Shown here piece by piece: positions 1 through 8,259 of a DNA stretch of 64,000 nucleotides. A program made the translations under genes and the position numbers. The notes below the pieces were generated by a model. The model was not told where the DNA came from and ran no database searches. It was given only the letters and a program-made list of their open reading frames with translations. Source of the DNA: Streptomyces sp. NA02950 (GTDB lineage Bacteria > Actinomycetota > Actinomycetes > Streptomycetales > Streptomycetaceae); assembly GCF_013364155.1 (NCBI RefSeq), contig NZ_CP054916.1, positions 4,461,001 through 4,525,000 of the forward strand, read 5' to 3'. The first letter of the stretch is position 1. Every line of letters starts with the position of its first letter.

Positions 1-1106
1 TGGCTGACGACGTACGCCTGGTCGGGCCCGGCGGGCGGCACGATCTCCACCGGGTTGTCCAGGCCCTTGGCACGGGCCGCCTTCCGTACGGCGTCCAGGC
101 CCACATCGGCGGTGTGCGCTCCGCCGCCGCCCGAACCCCCGTGGTCCATCCCCGGCGTGGATCCCGGTCCCGCGCCGTGGCCCGCGTGTTCACCGCCACC
201 GCCGGTACGGTCGCCGTCCAGCGTGGCGGAGACGGCGGGGGTGGTCTGGCCGAGCGCGGACCGCAGGTCGCCGACGCTCGTCCCGGCGTAGGTGGACCAG
301 GTGAGCCCGGTCGCGGACAGGAAGAACAGCCCGAGCGCCACCCACACCCCGACGGAGCCGTGGAACGACAGCGTGCGCCGACGGCCGGTGGCGGAGCGGT
401 CGGGGACGGCGACGGCGCGCACCCCGCGCCGGGTGCCCCGGCGGCGGTGCGCCAGCCACAGCACCAGACCCGCTCCGGTGATCACCCACAGCCAGCTGGC
501 GGCGAGTTCGCTGTAGAGCCGGCCGGTCTCGCCGAGGTGCAGATCGCGGTGGAGCTCATCGATCCAGGTGCGCAGCGGGAGGGCGCCGGACGAGCCGTAC
601 TGCTCCAGCGCACCGCGCACCTTCCCGGTGTACGGGTCGACGAACACGGCCAGGGTGTGGCCGGAGTCGACGCCCGTCACGCCGGACAGCAGCACCCGGG
701 TGGTGGCACCGTCCTCGGGCGACGGCCGTACGGCGCTGATCTCGCCCTCGGGGTGGGCCTCGCGGGCGGCGGCCACCTGTCGGGAGAGCGGCAGCTCGGT
801 GTCCCCGACGGGAACGCGCAGTTCGTGGTCGTAGACGATCTTCTCGGCCTGGAAGGACCCCGCGTAGAGCAGTCCGCTGACGGCGGCGATCAGCAGGAAC
901 GGCGCGATCAGCACCCCCGCGTAGAAGTGCAGCCGCAGCACGAGGGGGCGCAGGGCCGCCCAGGAGAAGCGGCGGGCGGTGCCGGGGGACTTCTCCGGTG
1001 CGGGATCCGGTGACGCGGTGTCCGGTCGTGCGGTGTCCGGTCGTGCGGTGTCCGGGGACTCGTCCGCGGCGGCGTCCGCGGCGGCGGAGAGGGGTTCTGC
1101 GGTCAT
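1..1106 (-). CDS. PepSY-associated membrane protein, C-terminus cut by window edge
   Basis: Open from an ATG at 1106 to the window edge (368 codons seen, no stop). The first 40 residues are Pro/Asp/Thr-rich and include a repeated TARPD unit. The first membrane helix is near residues 53-80 and starts with the RLHFYAG signature of PepSY_TM proteins. A large external segment follows, then further helices around ELAASWLWVITG and VGVWVALGLFFLSATG. The distal part has a His/Gly-rich loop (EHAGHGAGPGST) before a PepSY-like end. PepSY_TM proteins are polytopic membrane proteins of uncertain function, often near iron or copper genes. It is divergent from the His/Met-rich membrane gene at 1313, with about 200 bp between. 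The metal link is inferred from the His-rich loop and neighbours. Confidence 0.85.
   Translation of the reverse strand, partial: MTAEPLSAAADAAADESPDTARPDTARPDTASPDPAPEKSPGTARRFSWAALRPLVLRLHFYAGVLIAPFLLIAAVSGLLYAGSFQAEKIVYDHELRVPVGDTELPLSRQVAAAREAHPEGEISAVRPSPEDGATTRVLLSGVTGVDSGHTLAVFVDPYTGKVRGALEQYGSSGALPLRTWIDELHRDLHLGETGRLYSELAASWLWVITGAGLVLWLAHRRRGTRRGVRAVAVPDRSATGRRRTLSFHGSVGVWVALGLFFLSATGLTWSTYAGTSVGDLRSALGQTTPAVSATLDGDRTGGGGEHAGHGAGPGSTPGMDHGGSGGGGAHTADVGLDAVRKAARAKGLDNPVEIVPPAGPDQAYVVS
1018..1054. repeat. 15-bp tandem repeat inside the PepSY gene
   Basis: The unit GTGTCCGGTCGTGCG occurs twice back to back (1018-1032, 1033-1047), followed by half a unit. On the coding (minus) strand it gives the repeated TARPD/DTARP peptide in the disordered N-terminus. 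It is probably a slippage-prone in-frame repeat. Confidence 0.8.
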
Positions 1107-1312
1107 GGACGGCTCCCGGATCGATGGGCAGGTCGGTCGTGCCGCACGGGGGCGGTCCGCACGACGGCACAGGGGTGCCGGTCAAGTGGTCGGTCAAGTG
1201 GATGGCTGAGTTCCGGAGTTCTGGGTGTGAGCTGGCACACACTGCCCCCGTTTGTCATGCGGGGACGAAGATTCGGCCGGGGCTCCTGTCCCGCGCGGCG
1301 GCCGCTGGCACG

Positions 1313-1996
1313 ATGACGGCCATGGCCACCGGGTCGACCTTCCGCCTCGCGCGAGCCGCCGTGTTCGCGGCGGTGTGCGTTGTGGTCACGGCCCTCGGAC
1401 ACGCGCTGATGTCCGGCGTCACCCTGCCGCTGTGGTCGGTGGCCTGCGCGTTCGCCGGGACGACGGCGGTCGCGTGGTGGGCGGCCGGACGGGAGCGCGG
1501 AGCGCTGGCCGTCACCGGTTCGACGGTGATCGCACAATGCGGGCTGCACATCCTGTTCCTGCTCTCGGCGACGGTGGGCGCAGCCCCCGCCCACGGAGGC
1601 ATGCACCACTCCATGCCGATGCCCGCGCCCATGCACCACGGCGCGGACACGGTGGCCTCGGTGGGTTCGATGCACTCGATGCACTCGATGGGTTCGGCGG
1701 GGCCGGACTGGCCCTGGCACGGCAGCGGCGGGATGGCCCTCGCCCATCTGTTCGCCACGCTCATCAGCGGAGTGTGGCTGTGGCGCGGTGAGACCGCCGC
1801 CTTCCGGCTCGGCCGGGCGCTCGCGGCCGCCGTGTTCGTACCGCTGCGCATCGCCCTGCGGATGCTGGGCGCGGGGACGGCCGAACCGCCCGCGTGGTCC
1901 TCCGTGCCCACCGCCGCACGCCGGTTGCGGGGCGCGCTGCGGTGGCAGGTGATCCGCCGCAGAGGACCGCCGGGGCATCCGCTCCCCTGCCACTGA
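1313..1996 (+). CDS. His/Met-rich integral membrane protein
   Basis: 227 residues from ATG 1313; a second in-frame ATG at 1322 is equally possible, and there is no clear Shine-Dalgarno (SD) sequence. Three hydrophobic stretches lie in the N-terminal third (AAVFAAVCVVVTALGHALM, LWSVACAFAGTTAVAWW, STVIAQCGLHILFLLSAT). A loop of repeated His/Met pairs follows (GGMHHSMPMPAPMHHG and MHSMHSMGS), then another helix (ALAHLFATLISGVWLW) and a basic tail. His/Met loops of this type commonly bind copper or another soft metal. I do not recognise a named family. The position between a PepSY gene and a SigC-like sigma factor supports a metal-handling role, which is inference. Confidence 0.75.
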   Translation: MTAMATGSTFRLARAAVFAAVCVVVTALGHALMSGVTLPLWSVACAFAGTTAVAWWAAGRERGALAVTGSTVIAQCGLHILFLLSATVGAAPAHGGMHHSMPMPAPMHHGADTVASVGSMHSMHSMGSAGPDWPWHGSGGMALAHLFATLISGVWLWRGETAAFRLGRALAAAVFVPLRIALRMLGAGTAEPPAWSSVPTAARRLRGALRWQVIRRRGPPGHPLPCH

Positions 1997-2204
1997 CCGC
2001 CCTTCCTCCGCGTGCCCCTCTCCCGGCGCACCGGTGAGGGCGGAGTACCGGCGCCCGTTCCGGCGCCGGATCGATGCCCCGGTACCGCGGGCCCCGTGCC
2101 CCTCCCGGCCGCCGTCCGCGCACGCCCCGCGCCCACCGCGCGGTGCGCGGTGCGCCGCACCCGTGCCCGCGGACCGTCCACCGCCACCGGAAGGACGTTC
2201 GACG

Positions 2205-2774
2205 ATGCCCGCTGCCCTGACCGAAGCTGTCGAGGACAACCGGCGGGTCACCGCCTGGGCCCTGGCCGCCCGCGACGGTGACCCCGACGCCGTGGAGCGG
2301 TTCGTCCGCGCCACCCGCCACGATGTGCGCCGCTTCGTGATGCGCCTCGGCGCCGATCCGCACGCCGCCGACGACCTCCTCCAGGAGACGTACTTGAGGG
2401 CGCTGACCGGGCTGCCGACGTTCGCCGGGCGCTCCTCCGCCCGTACCTGGCTGCTGTCGATCGCCCGCCGCGTGGTCATCGACCGCTACCGCAGGGCCGC
2501 CGCCCGCCCCCGGCTGCTCGACACCGACGACTGGCAGGAGATCGCCGAACGGGCCCAGCCCGTCGGGCTCCCCGGCTTCGACGAAGGGGTGGCGCTGCTC
2601 GATCTGCTCGAGGAACTCGACCCGGCGCGGCGCGAGATGTTCCTCCTGACGCAGGTGCTCGGGCTGCCCTACGCGGACGCCGCCGAGGCGACCGGCTGTC
2701 CCATCGGCACCGTGCGCTCCCGAGTGGCCCGCGCCCGGGAGGAGATGACCGCGCTGCTGGCGTCGGCGGCCTGA
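2205..2774 (+). CDS. SigC-like ECF RNA polymerase sigma factor
   Basis: 189 residues. ATG 2205 is chosen because GGAAGGA at 2189-2195 is a good SD; the frame is open upstream to 2034. Region 2 lies at about residues 10-80 (ADDLLQETYLRAL, then GRSSARTWLLSIARRVVIDRYRR). Region 4 lies at about 125-185 (REMFLLTQVLGLPYADAAEATGCPIGTVRSRVARAREE). The blocks SSARTWLL.IAR and LLTQ.LGL.YADAA..GCP.GTIRSRVARAR closely match what I know of Mycobacterium tuberculosis SigC. No anti-sigma gene is adjacent; the upstream gene is the His/Met-rich membrane protein and the downstream one is a response regulator. SigC-type factors have been linked to metal acquisition, so a role in controlling the flanking metal-type genes is plausible but inferred. 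Confidence 0.9.
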   Translation: MPAALTEAVEDNRRVTAWALAARDGDPDAVERFVRATRHDVRRFVMRLGADPHAADDLLQETYLRALTGLPTFAGRSSARTWLLSIARRVVIDRYRRAAARPRLLDTDDWQEIAERAQPVGLPGFDEGVALLDLLEELDPARREMFLLTQVLGLPYADAAEATGCPIGTVRSRVARAREEMTALLASAA

Positions 2775-2851
2775 GGGCGGTGGCGTCGGGCACGAGTCGG
2801 TCCCGACGCCCCGGTACCGTGGGCCCCATGACCGGGGGAAGGGCCGAGCCG

Positions 2852-3508
2852 ATGATCCGAGTGCTGCTCGCGGACGACGAGCCGATGATCCGCGCCGGGG
2901 TGGCGGCCATCCTCGGCGCGGCCGGGGACATCGACGTCGTCGCCGAGGCCGGGGACGGCCACCAGGCCGTGGAACTCGCCCTGAAGCACCGCCCGGACCT
3001 GTGTCTCCTCGATATCCGGATGCCCCGGCTCGACGGGCTCGAGGCGGCGGCCGAACTCGGCCGGGTGCTGCCCGAATCCGCCGTCGTGATGCTCACGACC
3101 TTCTCGGAGGACGCGTACATCGCGAGCGCGCTCGGCTCCGGCGCGGCCGGGTTCGTGCTCAAGTCCGGCGATCCGCGCGAGCTGATCTCCGGAGTGCGGG
3201 CGGTGGCCGAAGGCGGCGCGTATCTCACCCCGTCCGTGGCGCGGCGGGTCATCAGCCACCTGGGCACCGGGCAGTTGGGCAGGCGGGCCGACGCCCGCGC
3301 CCGGACCGAGCAGCTGACCGGGCGCGAGCGTGAGGTGCTCGCCCTGGTCGGCTCCGGTCTGTCCAACGCCGAGATCGCCCGGCGGCTGCATCTGGTCGAG
3401 GGCACGGTGAAGGCGTACGTCAGCCAGGTCCTCGCCCGCCTCGGGGTCAGGAACCGGGTGCAGGCGGCGATCCTGGCGTACGAGGCGGGACTTGTGCCCC
3501 AGGAGTGA
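2852..3508 (+). CDS. NarL/FixJ-family response regulator
   Basis: 218 residues from ATG 2852, which has GGGGAAGGG at a suitable distance; an upstream in-frame ATG at 2828 is possible. The receiver domain (1-120) has the acidic pair DDE at residues 8-10, phospho-acceptor Asp54 in LCLLDIRMP, and the switch Lys in FVLKSGD. A linker leads to a LuxR-type HTH (about 150-210: LTGREREVLALVGSGLSNAEIARRL, then VEGTVKAYVSQVLARLGVRNR). It is 70 bp upstream of the HisKA_3 kinase at 3579 on the same strand, so the two form a NarL-type two-component system. The stimulus is not evident. Confidence 0.95.
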   Translation: MIRVLLADDEPMIRAGVAAILGAAGDIDVVAEAGDGHQAVELALKHRPDLCLLDIRMPRLDGLEAAAELGRVLPESAVVMLTTFSEDAYIASALGSGAAGFVLKSGDPRELISGVRAVAEGGAYLTPSVARRVISHLGTGQLGRRADARARTEQLTGREREVLALVGSGLSNAEIARRLHLVEGTVKAYVSQVLARLGVRNRVQAAILAYEAGLVPQE

Positions 3509-3578
3509 CCCGGACCGGGGATGGTCTCCTTACTTTCGTCGGGGGCGCCCGACGGGGCCGATCGACGATGCTGGTCCC

Positions 3579-5189
3579 ATGCTGCGCAGTGGGTTCCGAC
3601 GGATGGTACCGGCGAACGGGCGGGGGTGGGCCTCCCGGCTCCTCGACGCCGCGCGGTGGCTGGCGCTGTGGCTCGCGTTGTGGCTGCCGCCGGCCTCCGA
3701 GGCGGCGCTCTCCTCGTACGGCCGGGCCAAGGTGGTGGCGGCCGCCGCGGCACCGCTGCTGGCCGCGGCGGTGGCGATGGGCCGCCGGTGGCCGCTGGCC
3801 GCGCTCGGGGTCCCGGTGGCACTCAGCCTGGCCCTGAGCACGCAGATGTTCACCCCGCTGTACTGGCCCGCGCTGGCGGTGTTCGGCTACCTCACCGGAT
3901 GCCGGACGGCCACGGCCCGCCCCGTGCTGTGGTTCCTCGGCTCGGTGGCGGTGGCCGGACTGCCGCTGTGCGTGGTGGTCGAACGGGATCTGTGGGCGTG
4001 GCCGTCCCTGCTGCTGACCCTGCTGGGCACCGCCGGACTGCCGTGGCTGCTGGGCCGCTACCGCCGCCAGTACGCCGAACTGGTGCGGCTGGGCTGGCGG
4101 CTGGCCGACCGGATGGAGCGCGAACAGCGGGTCGTCGCCGAGCGCACCCGCTACCGCGAACGGGCCCGGATCGCGGGCGACATGCACGATTCGCTCGGCC
4201 ACGAGCTGACGCTGATCGCGGTGCGGGCCGCCGCCCTGGAGATCGACGCCACGCTCGCCCCGCGCCAGCAGCGGGCCGCCGGGGAGCTGCGGGAGGCCGC
4301 GGGCACCGCGACCGCGCGGCTGCGGGAGATCATCGGGGTGCTGCGCGCGGACGAGGAAACGCAGGGGGAGGACCGGCCCGCCGCCGCCCCTCCCGGGGAG
4401 AGCGCCGAGACCCTGGTCGCGCGCGCCCGTGCCTCCGGGCTCGACGTCACCCTGGAGCGCCGCGGCGAGTCGGCCGGGTTGCCGCCGATGGCCGCCCTGG
4501 CCGTGCACCGGGTGCTCCAGGAGGGGCTGACGAACGCCGCCAAGCACGCACCGGGCGCGGCGGTACGGGTCCGTCTGGTGCGGACCGAGGACCCTCCGGC
4601 CGTCGCCCTCACCGTCGTCAACTCCCCCGGCGGAGCGGGCCCGCTGCCGGGGGTGGCCTCCGGCGGTGCGGGGCTGGTGGGGCTCGACGAGCGGGTACGG
4701 CTCGCGGGCGGTGTGCTGCGCGCGGGACCGGCCCCGGACGGCGGCTTCGAGCTGGCCGCCGAGCTCCCGGCCACGACCGCTCCCCCGCCGCGTGCCGCGG
4801 GCGACATCTCCCGGCTCACCACCTCCGGGCGGGAGCTGACCCGGGCCCGGCGCCGGGTGCGGCGCCAGCTCATCCAGGCCGTGGTGGCACCGGTGGCGGC
4901 GCTGGCCGGGATCCTGGTGCTGATGATCCCCGTCAGCCTGGTGAGTTCGTCCTTCTCGGTGCTGGACCGGGGCACGTACGACCGGCTGGCGGTGGGCACC
5001 CCTCGGGACGACGTGACGCCACGGCTGCCGCTGTTCACCCGGGACGGGCCGCCCGACGACTCCCCGGCCCCGCCCCGTGGCCGGACTTGCGTCTACTACA
5101 GCACCGGGCTGATGTCCTCCGACGCCTACCGGCTGTGCTTCGCCCGGGACCGGCTGGTGTCCAAGACGCTGCTGACGCGGGGGCCGTGA
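3579..5189 (+). CDS. HisKA_3 sensor histidine kinase with an extra C-terminal membrane segment
   Basis: 536 residues from ATG 3579. The N-terminal 160 residues carry about five hydrophobic segments. A basic linker leads to the HisKA_3 box ARIAGDMHDSLGHELTL with phospho-acceptor His203, then a HATPase region (LAVHRVLQEGLTNAAKHA; GAGLVGLDERVRLAGG). After the ATPase domain there is an additional segment not normal for this family: a basic stretch, a TM helix at about residues 431-457 (LIQAVVAPVAALAGILVLMIPVSL), and about 80 residues with two Cys (RTCVYYSTG, YRLCFARD) that would lie outside the membrane. It pairs with the regulator at 2852. The exported Cys-containing tail may be a second sensory element (inference). 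Confidence 0.9.
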   Translation: MLRSGFRRMVPANGRGWASRLLDAARWLALWLALWLPPASEAALSSYGRAKVVAAAAAPLLAAAVAMGRRWPLAALGVPVALSLALSTQMFTPLYWPALAVFGYLTGCRTATARPVLWFLGSVAVAGLPLCVVVERDLWAWPSLLLTLLGTAGLPWLLGRYRRQYAELVRLGWRLADRMEREQRVVAERTRYRERARIAGDMHDSLGHELTLIAVRAAALEIDATLAPRQQRAAGELREAAGTATARLREIIGVLRADEETQGEDRPAAAPPGESAETLVARARASGLDVTLERRGESAGLPPMAALAVHRVLQEGLTNAAKHAPGAAVRVRLVRTEDPPAVALTVVNSPGGAGPLPGVASGGAGLVGLDERVRLAGGVLRAGPAPDGGFELAAELPATTAPPPRAAGDISRLTTSGRELTRARRRVRRQLIQAVVAPVAALAGILVLMIPVSLVSSSFSVLDRGTYDRLAVGTPRDDVTPRLPLFTRDGPPDDSPAPPRGRTCVYYSTGLMSSDAYRLCFARDRLVSKTLLTRGP

Positions 5190-5249
5190 GCGGGGCATTG
5201 CTCATCCCCGGACAACAGCGGCCCGGTACGGAAGGCGCGTTGCTACGGT

Positions 5250-5275
5250 GAAGCCCCGTCGGCCGAGAGGGCTTC
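5250..5275 (+). promoter_or_regulatory. Stem-loop spanning the Nudix ribosome binding site
   Basis: GAAGCCC (5250-5256) pairs perfectly with GGGCTTC (5269-5275) across a 12-nt loop. The purine-rich SD candidate GAGAGGG lies in the loop and right arm, 7 nt before GTG 5282. Folding would partly occlude translation initiation. No ligand-binding motif is recognised. Confidence 0.35.
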
Positions 5276-5281
5276 AGAATC

Positions 5282-5722
5282 GTGAGCGCTGACCGTCCGC
5301 ACTCCGTGCGCGTCGCCGGAGTGGTCGTCGACACGCGGGGCCGGGCGCTGCTGGTCAAGCGGCGGGACGGCGGCGGCTGGGAGCCGCCGGGCGGAACGCT
5401 CGACGCGGCCGCCACCATCCCCGAGGCGCTGCGCCGCGAGATCCTCGCCGAGACGGGTGTCACCATCGCGCTACCGGCCACGCTCACCGGCGTCTACAAG
5501 GACATGACCGGGCTGGTCGTCTCCCTGGTCTTCCGCTGTACGGCGCTCGACGGCGCCCCCGTCACCGGCCTCCGGACCCGCGCCTGGCGCTGGGCCACCC
5601 GCACGGAGGTCGCGGACCTGGCCGACGCGGCCCGCGCGGCCCGGATCCTGGACGCCCTGAACGCCGTGGACACCCGCACCGCACCGGTGGTCGGGGCCCA
5701 CGACGGGGTCGCGACCCGCTGA
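5282..5722 (+). CDS. Nudix hydrolase family protein with a degenerate Nudix box
   Basis: 146 residues from GTG 5282, the only start with purine-rich sequence just upstream. The Nudix fold is recognisable: VRVAGVVVDTRGRALLVKRR, then WEPPGGTLDAAATIPEALRR and REILAETGV. The canonical box is G-x5-E-x7-RE-U-x-E-E-x-G-U. Here the first Glu is Ala and the first of the paired Glu residues is Ala (REILAETGV), while RE, the second Glu and the Gly are kept. Metal-dependent hydrolysis may therefore be altered. Substrate unknown. It stands alone, convergent with the LysR gene. Confidence 0.85.
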   Translation: MSADRPHSVRVAGVVVDTRGRALLVKRRDGGGWEPPGGTLDAAATIPEALRREILAETGVTIALPATLTGVYKDMTGLVVSLVFRCTALDGAPVTGLRTRAWRWATRTEVADLADAARAARILDALNAVDTRTAPVVGAHDGVATR

Positions 5723-5792
5723 ACCACCGCGCTGAGCGGCCGCACTGAACCGCCACGCCACACCGCCGCGCCGAGCCGCCGCACCGTTGCGC

Positions 5793-6692
5793 TCACCCGG
5801 ACATCAGCCGCGTCAGCTCGTCCGCCACCGCCCGCGCCGCCGGGCTGGTCCAGCGGCGGCGGTGCCGGGTGAGCTGTACGGGGACCGGCGGGACGACGGG
5901 TGCGTGGACCTCGGCCAACGCGCCCTCGGCGAGCTGCCGTTCGACCACCGCGCGGGGGAGGAGCGTCAGCCCGAGACCGGCGGCCACACACGAACGGGCG
6001 GCCTCGATACTGCCGAAGCGGGTGAGCCGGGGCGCCGGACCGGGCAGCGCGAGCAGGGTGCGGACGAGGTGGTCGCTGTACGAGCACCCCTGCTCATGGA
6101 CGAAGAAGCGCTCCCCGGCCAGCTCCTCCCAGCCCACCGCGCGCCCGGCCAGCGGGTGTTCCGGGCCGGAGAGGCAGACCAGGGGTTCACGGGCGATGGC
6201 GTGGGCGGTGAGCTCGGTGTCGGTCACCTCCGGCTCCAGCAGCAGCACGAGGTCGAGCCGTCCCGAGCGCAGCCCCTCCACGGCCGCGTCGGTGCCCGCA
6301 GCGTGGAGTTCGAGGTCGATCCCGGGGTGGCTGCGGCGCAGCGAGGCGATGACACCGGGCAGCCGGGACGCGCACAGGGACTCGCCCGCGCCCAGGGTGA
6401 CCCGGCCCTCCACCGCGCCGTCCGCGGCGTCCCCGCTCCCGGCCGCCGCGGCCGCGCGCAGCCGGGCCTCGGCGTCGAGGACGTCCTCGGCCTCCTCGAG
6501 CAGACGGCGGCCGGTACTGGTCGGGAGGGTTCCGGAGGGCAGCCGGTCGAAGAGCCGGGTACCCAACTCCTTCTCCAGCGTACGGATCTGGACCGTCACG
6601 GTGGACTGGGCGAGATGGAGTTCGGCGGCGGTGGCGGTGAAGCTCCCGGTCCTCGCCAGGGCCGCGAACGTCCGCAGGAGTCGGGTGTCCAC
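5793..6692 (-). CDS. LysR-family transcriptional regulator
   Basis: 299 residues from GTG 6692. The N-terminal winged HTH (VDTRLLRTFAALARTGSFTAT, AELHLAQSTVTVQIRTLEKELGTRLFDR) is followed by a substrate-binding domain (VEGRVTLGAGESLCASRLPGV onward), at the usual LTTR length. It is divergent from the PhzF-family gene at 6768 with a 75-bp intergenic region holding an ATC-N9-GAT motif. Regulation of that neighbour, with autoregulation, is the natural inference. The effector cannot be read from the sequence. Confidence 0.93.
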   Translation of the reverse strand: MDTRLLRTFAALARTGSFTATAAELHLAQSTVTVQIRTLEKELGTRLFDRLPSGTLPTSTGRRLLEEAEDVLDAEARLRAAAAAGSGDAADGAVEGRVTLGAGESLCASRLPGVIASLRRSHPGIDLELHAAGTDAAVEGLRSGRLDLVLLLEPEVTDTELTAHAIAREPLVCLSGPEHPLAGRAVGWEELAGERFFVHEQGCSYSDHLVRTLLALPGPAPRLTRFGSIEAARSCVAAGLGLTLLPRAVVERQLAEGALAEVHAPVVPPVPVQLTRHRRRWTSPAARAVADELTRLMSG

Positions 6693-6703
6693 CTCTCCAG
6701 GCT

Positions 6704-6718
6704 ATCGCGATCGTCGAT
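6704..6718. promoter_or_regulatory. Candidate LysR operator (ATC-N9-GAT)
   Basis: The 15 bases at 6704-6718 begin ATC and end GAT with nine bases between, matching the dyadic T-N11-A LTTR box. They also contain ATCGCGAT. The site lies between the divergent LysR and PhzF-family genes, 12 bp upstream of the LysR start. Confidence 0.5.
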
Positions 6719-6767
6719 GGGAGTCAGCGAAAGGAATCGTTGGACACGATGACCAGGGGGCGTAACC

Positions 6768-7661
6768 ATGGTTGCCATGACAACCGCACCGCTGAACCAC
6801 CTCCCCGATGTGCTGCGCTACTCCGCCTTCACCACCGACCCTTCGGGCGGCAACCCCGCCGGTGTGGTCCTCGACGCCGGCGACCTCGCGCTCGACGACG
6901 CCGCGATGACCGCCGTCGCCGCCCGGCTCGGCTACTCCGAGACCGCGTTCATCACCGAGCGGGACGAGGCCGCGCGCCGCTACCGGCTGCGGTTCTTCAG
7001 CCCGCGCGCCGAGGTGGCGTTCTGCGGCCACGCCACCGTGGCCACGTCCGTCGCCCTCGCCGAGCGCGACGGCCCCGGTGAGCTGGTCTTCGACACCGCG
7101 TCGGGGGAGATCCGGGTGCACACGGCGACGGACGGCGACGGTCCGCCGCGCGCCAGCCTGACCAGCGTGCCCACCCGGTCCCGCCCGGCCGAGGACACCG
7201 AGCTGGACACGGCGCTGACGGCCCTGGGCTGGTCCCGGGACGACCTCGATCCGGCGCTGCCCCCGCATGTCTCCTTCGCGGGCAACGACCACCTCGTCCT
7301 CGCCGTCGCCACCCGGGAGCGGCTGGCCGCCCTCGACTACGACGTCGCCGCCCTGGAGGAGCTGATGACCCGGCGCGGCTGGACCACCGTGCATCTGGTG
7401 TGGCGCGAGGCCCCGGACCGCTTCGGCTTCCACGCCCGCGATCCGTTCCCGGTGGGCGGGGTGGTCGAGGACCCGGCCACCGGCGCCGCGGCCGCGGCCT
7501 TCGGCGGCTATCTGCGGACCCTGGGCCTGATCACGGAGGAGACGCGGGTACGGATCCGCCAGGGCGAGGACATGGGCCGCCCCAGCGACCTCCTCGTCGA
7601 GGTCGCACCCGATGACCCCCGGGTCCGGGTCAGCGGCCAGGCCGTTCCGATCCCGTCCTGA
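6768..7661 (+). CDS. PhzF-family isomerase/epimerase-like protein
   Basis: 297 residues from ATG 6768 (ATG 6777 also possible). Family marks are FTTDPSGGNPAGVVL near the N-terminus, the catalytic-Glu segment GYSETAFI, FFSPRAEVAFCGHATVATSVAL, and the second-half motif DPFPVGGVVEDPATGAAAAAFGGYL. PhzF proteins have a diaminopimelate-epimerase fold and isomerise small metabolites; most homologues outside phenazine clusters have no known substrate, and no phenazine genes are present here. Probably controlled by the divergent LysR gene. Confidence 0.92.
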   Translation: MVAMTTAPLNHLPDVLRYSAFTTDPSGGNPAGVVLDAGDLALDDAAMTAVAARLGYSETAFITERDEAARRYRLRFFSPRAEVAFCGHATVATSVALAERDGPGELVFDTASGEIRVHTATDGDGPPRASLTSVPTRSRPAEDTELDTALTALGWSRDDLDPALPPHVSFAGNDHLVLAVATRERLAALDYDVAALEELMTRRGWTTVHLVWREAPDRFGFHARDPFPVGGVVEDPATGAAAAAFGGYLRTLGLITEETRVRIRQGEDMGRPSDLLVEVAPDDPRVRVSGQAVPIPS

Positions 7662-7682
7662 GGCCGGGTCCGGGGAGCGGGG

Positions 7683-8246
7683 TCACAGCGGGCCGTAGGC
7701 CGTGCCCTCCTCGTTGAGGAGGACGTACGACGGGCTGAGGGCCATCGCCTCGCGGGCCATGTCCAGCAGCCGGGCACCCGACGGCAGCGGGGCCAGGCCC
7801 AGCCGCTCGATCAGCTCGGCGCGGTTTCCGGCGAGGTCCTCGATACCGCAGTCCTCGCTGTACTCGGCGTCGAGGGAGGCGAGCAGGGCCTCGGTCTCCC
7901 GGTCGTCCGGCTCCCGCCCCCTACGCTCGAGTTCGCCCAGCGCTTCGCCCCAGCACGGCGCCCCGATCAGCAACTGCAACGCCGCGATGAGGCCGGTGCC
8001 GACGATCCCGGCCGAGCCCTCGGAGTCGGCGTGGAGCACCGGTCGTTCCTCGCCGCCGTCCCCGCACAGGAAGTACGAACCGCCTCCCGCGTCCTTGCCG
8101 ATCCCCTCCAGCGCGGCACCGGACGCCAGCCGCACCGGCTCGACGTGCTCGGAGAAGCGGGGGTCGAAGTCGAAGGGGTACGTGGCCAGTTCGGCGGCCC
8201 GGGGGTCGTCGCGCAGCCGGTCGAGCGGGGAGCCGGTTCGGTTCAT
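7683..8246 (-). CDS. Hypothetical acidic protein, possibly SMI1/SUKH-like
   Basis: 187 residues from ATG 8246. Acidic and soluble, with no signal peptide. Features seen are PLDRLRDDPRAAELATYPFDFDPRF, a Gly-rich GGGSYFLCGDGGEERPVLHADSEGSAG and EYSEDCGIEDLAGNRAELIERLG. The middle part, in which a pocket protein reports on a stored status value, vaguely resembles SMI1/KNR4 (SUKH) immunity-type proteins; this is a weak impression. The same reading frame stays open upstream through the remnant of an amino-acid permease, so the 5' boundary is uncertain and an in-frame fusion is possible. Confidence 0.65.
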   Translation of the reverse strand: MNRTGSPLDRLRDDPRAAELATYPFDFDPRFSEHVEPVRLASGAALEGIGKDAGGGSYFLCGDGGEERPVLHADSEGSAGIVGTGLIAALQLLIGAPCWGEALGELERRGREPDDRETEALLASLDAEYSEDCGIEDLAGNRAELIERLGLAPLPSGARLLDMAREAMALSPSYVLLNEEGTAYGPL

Positions 8247-8259
8247 GGGCCGGACCCTA

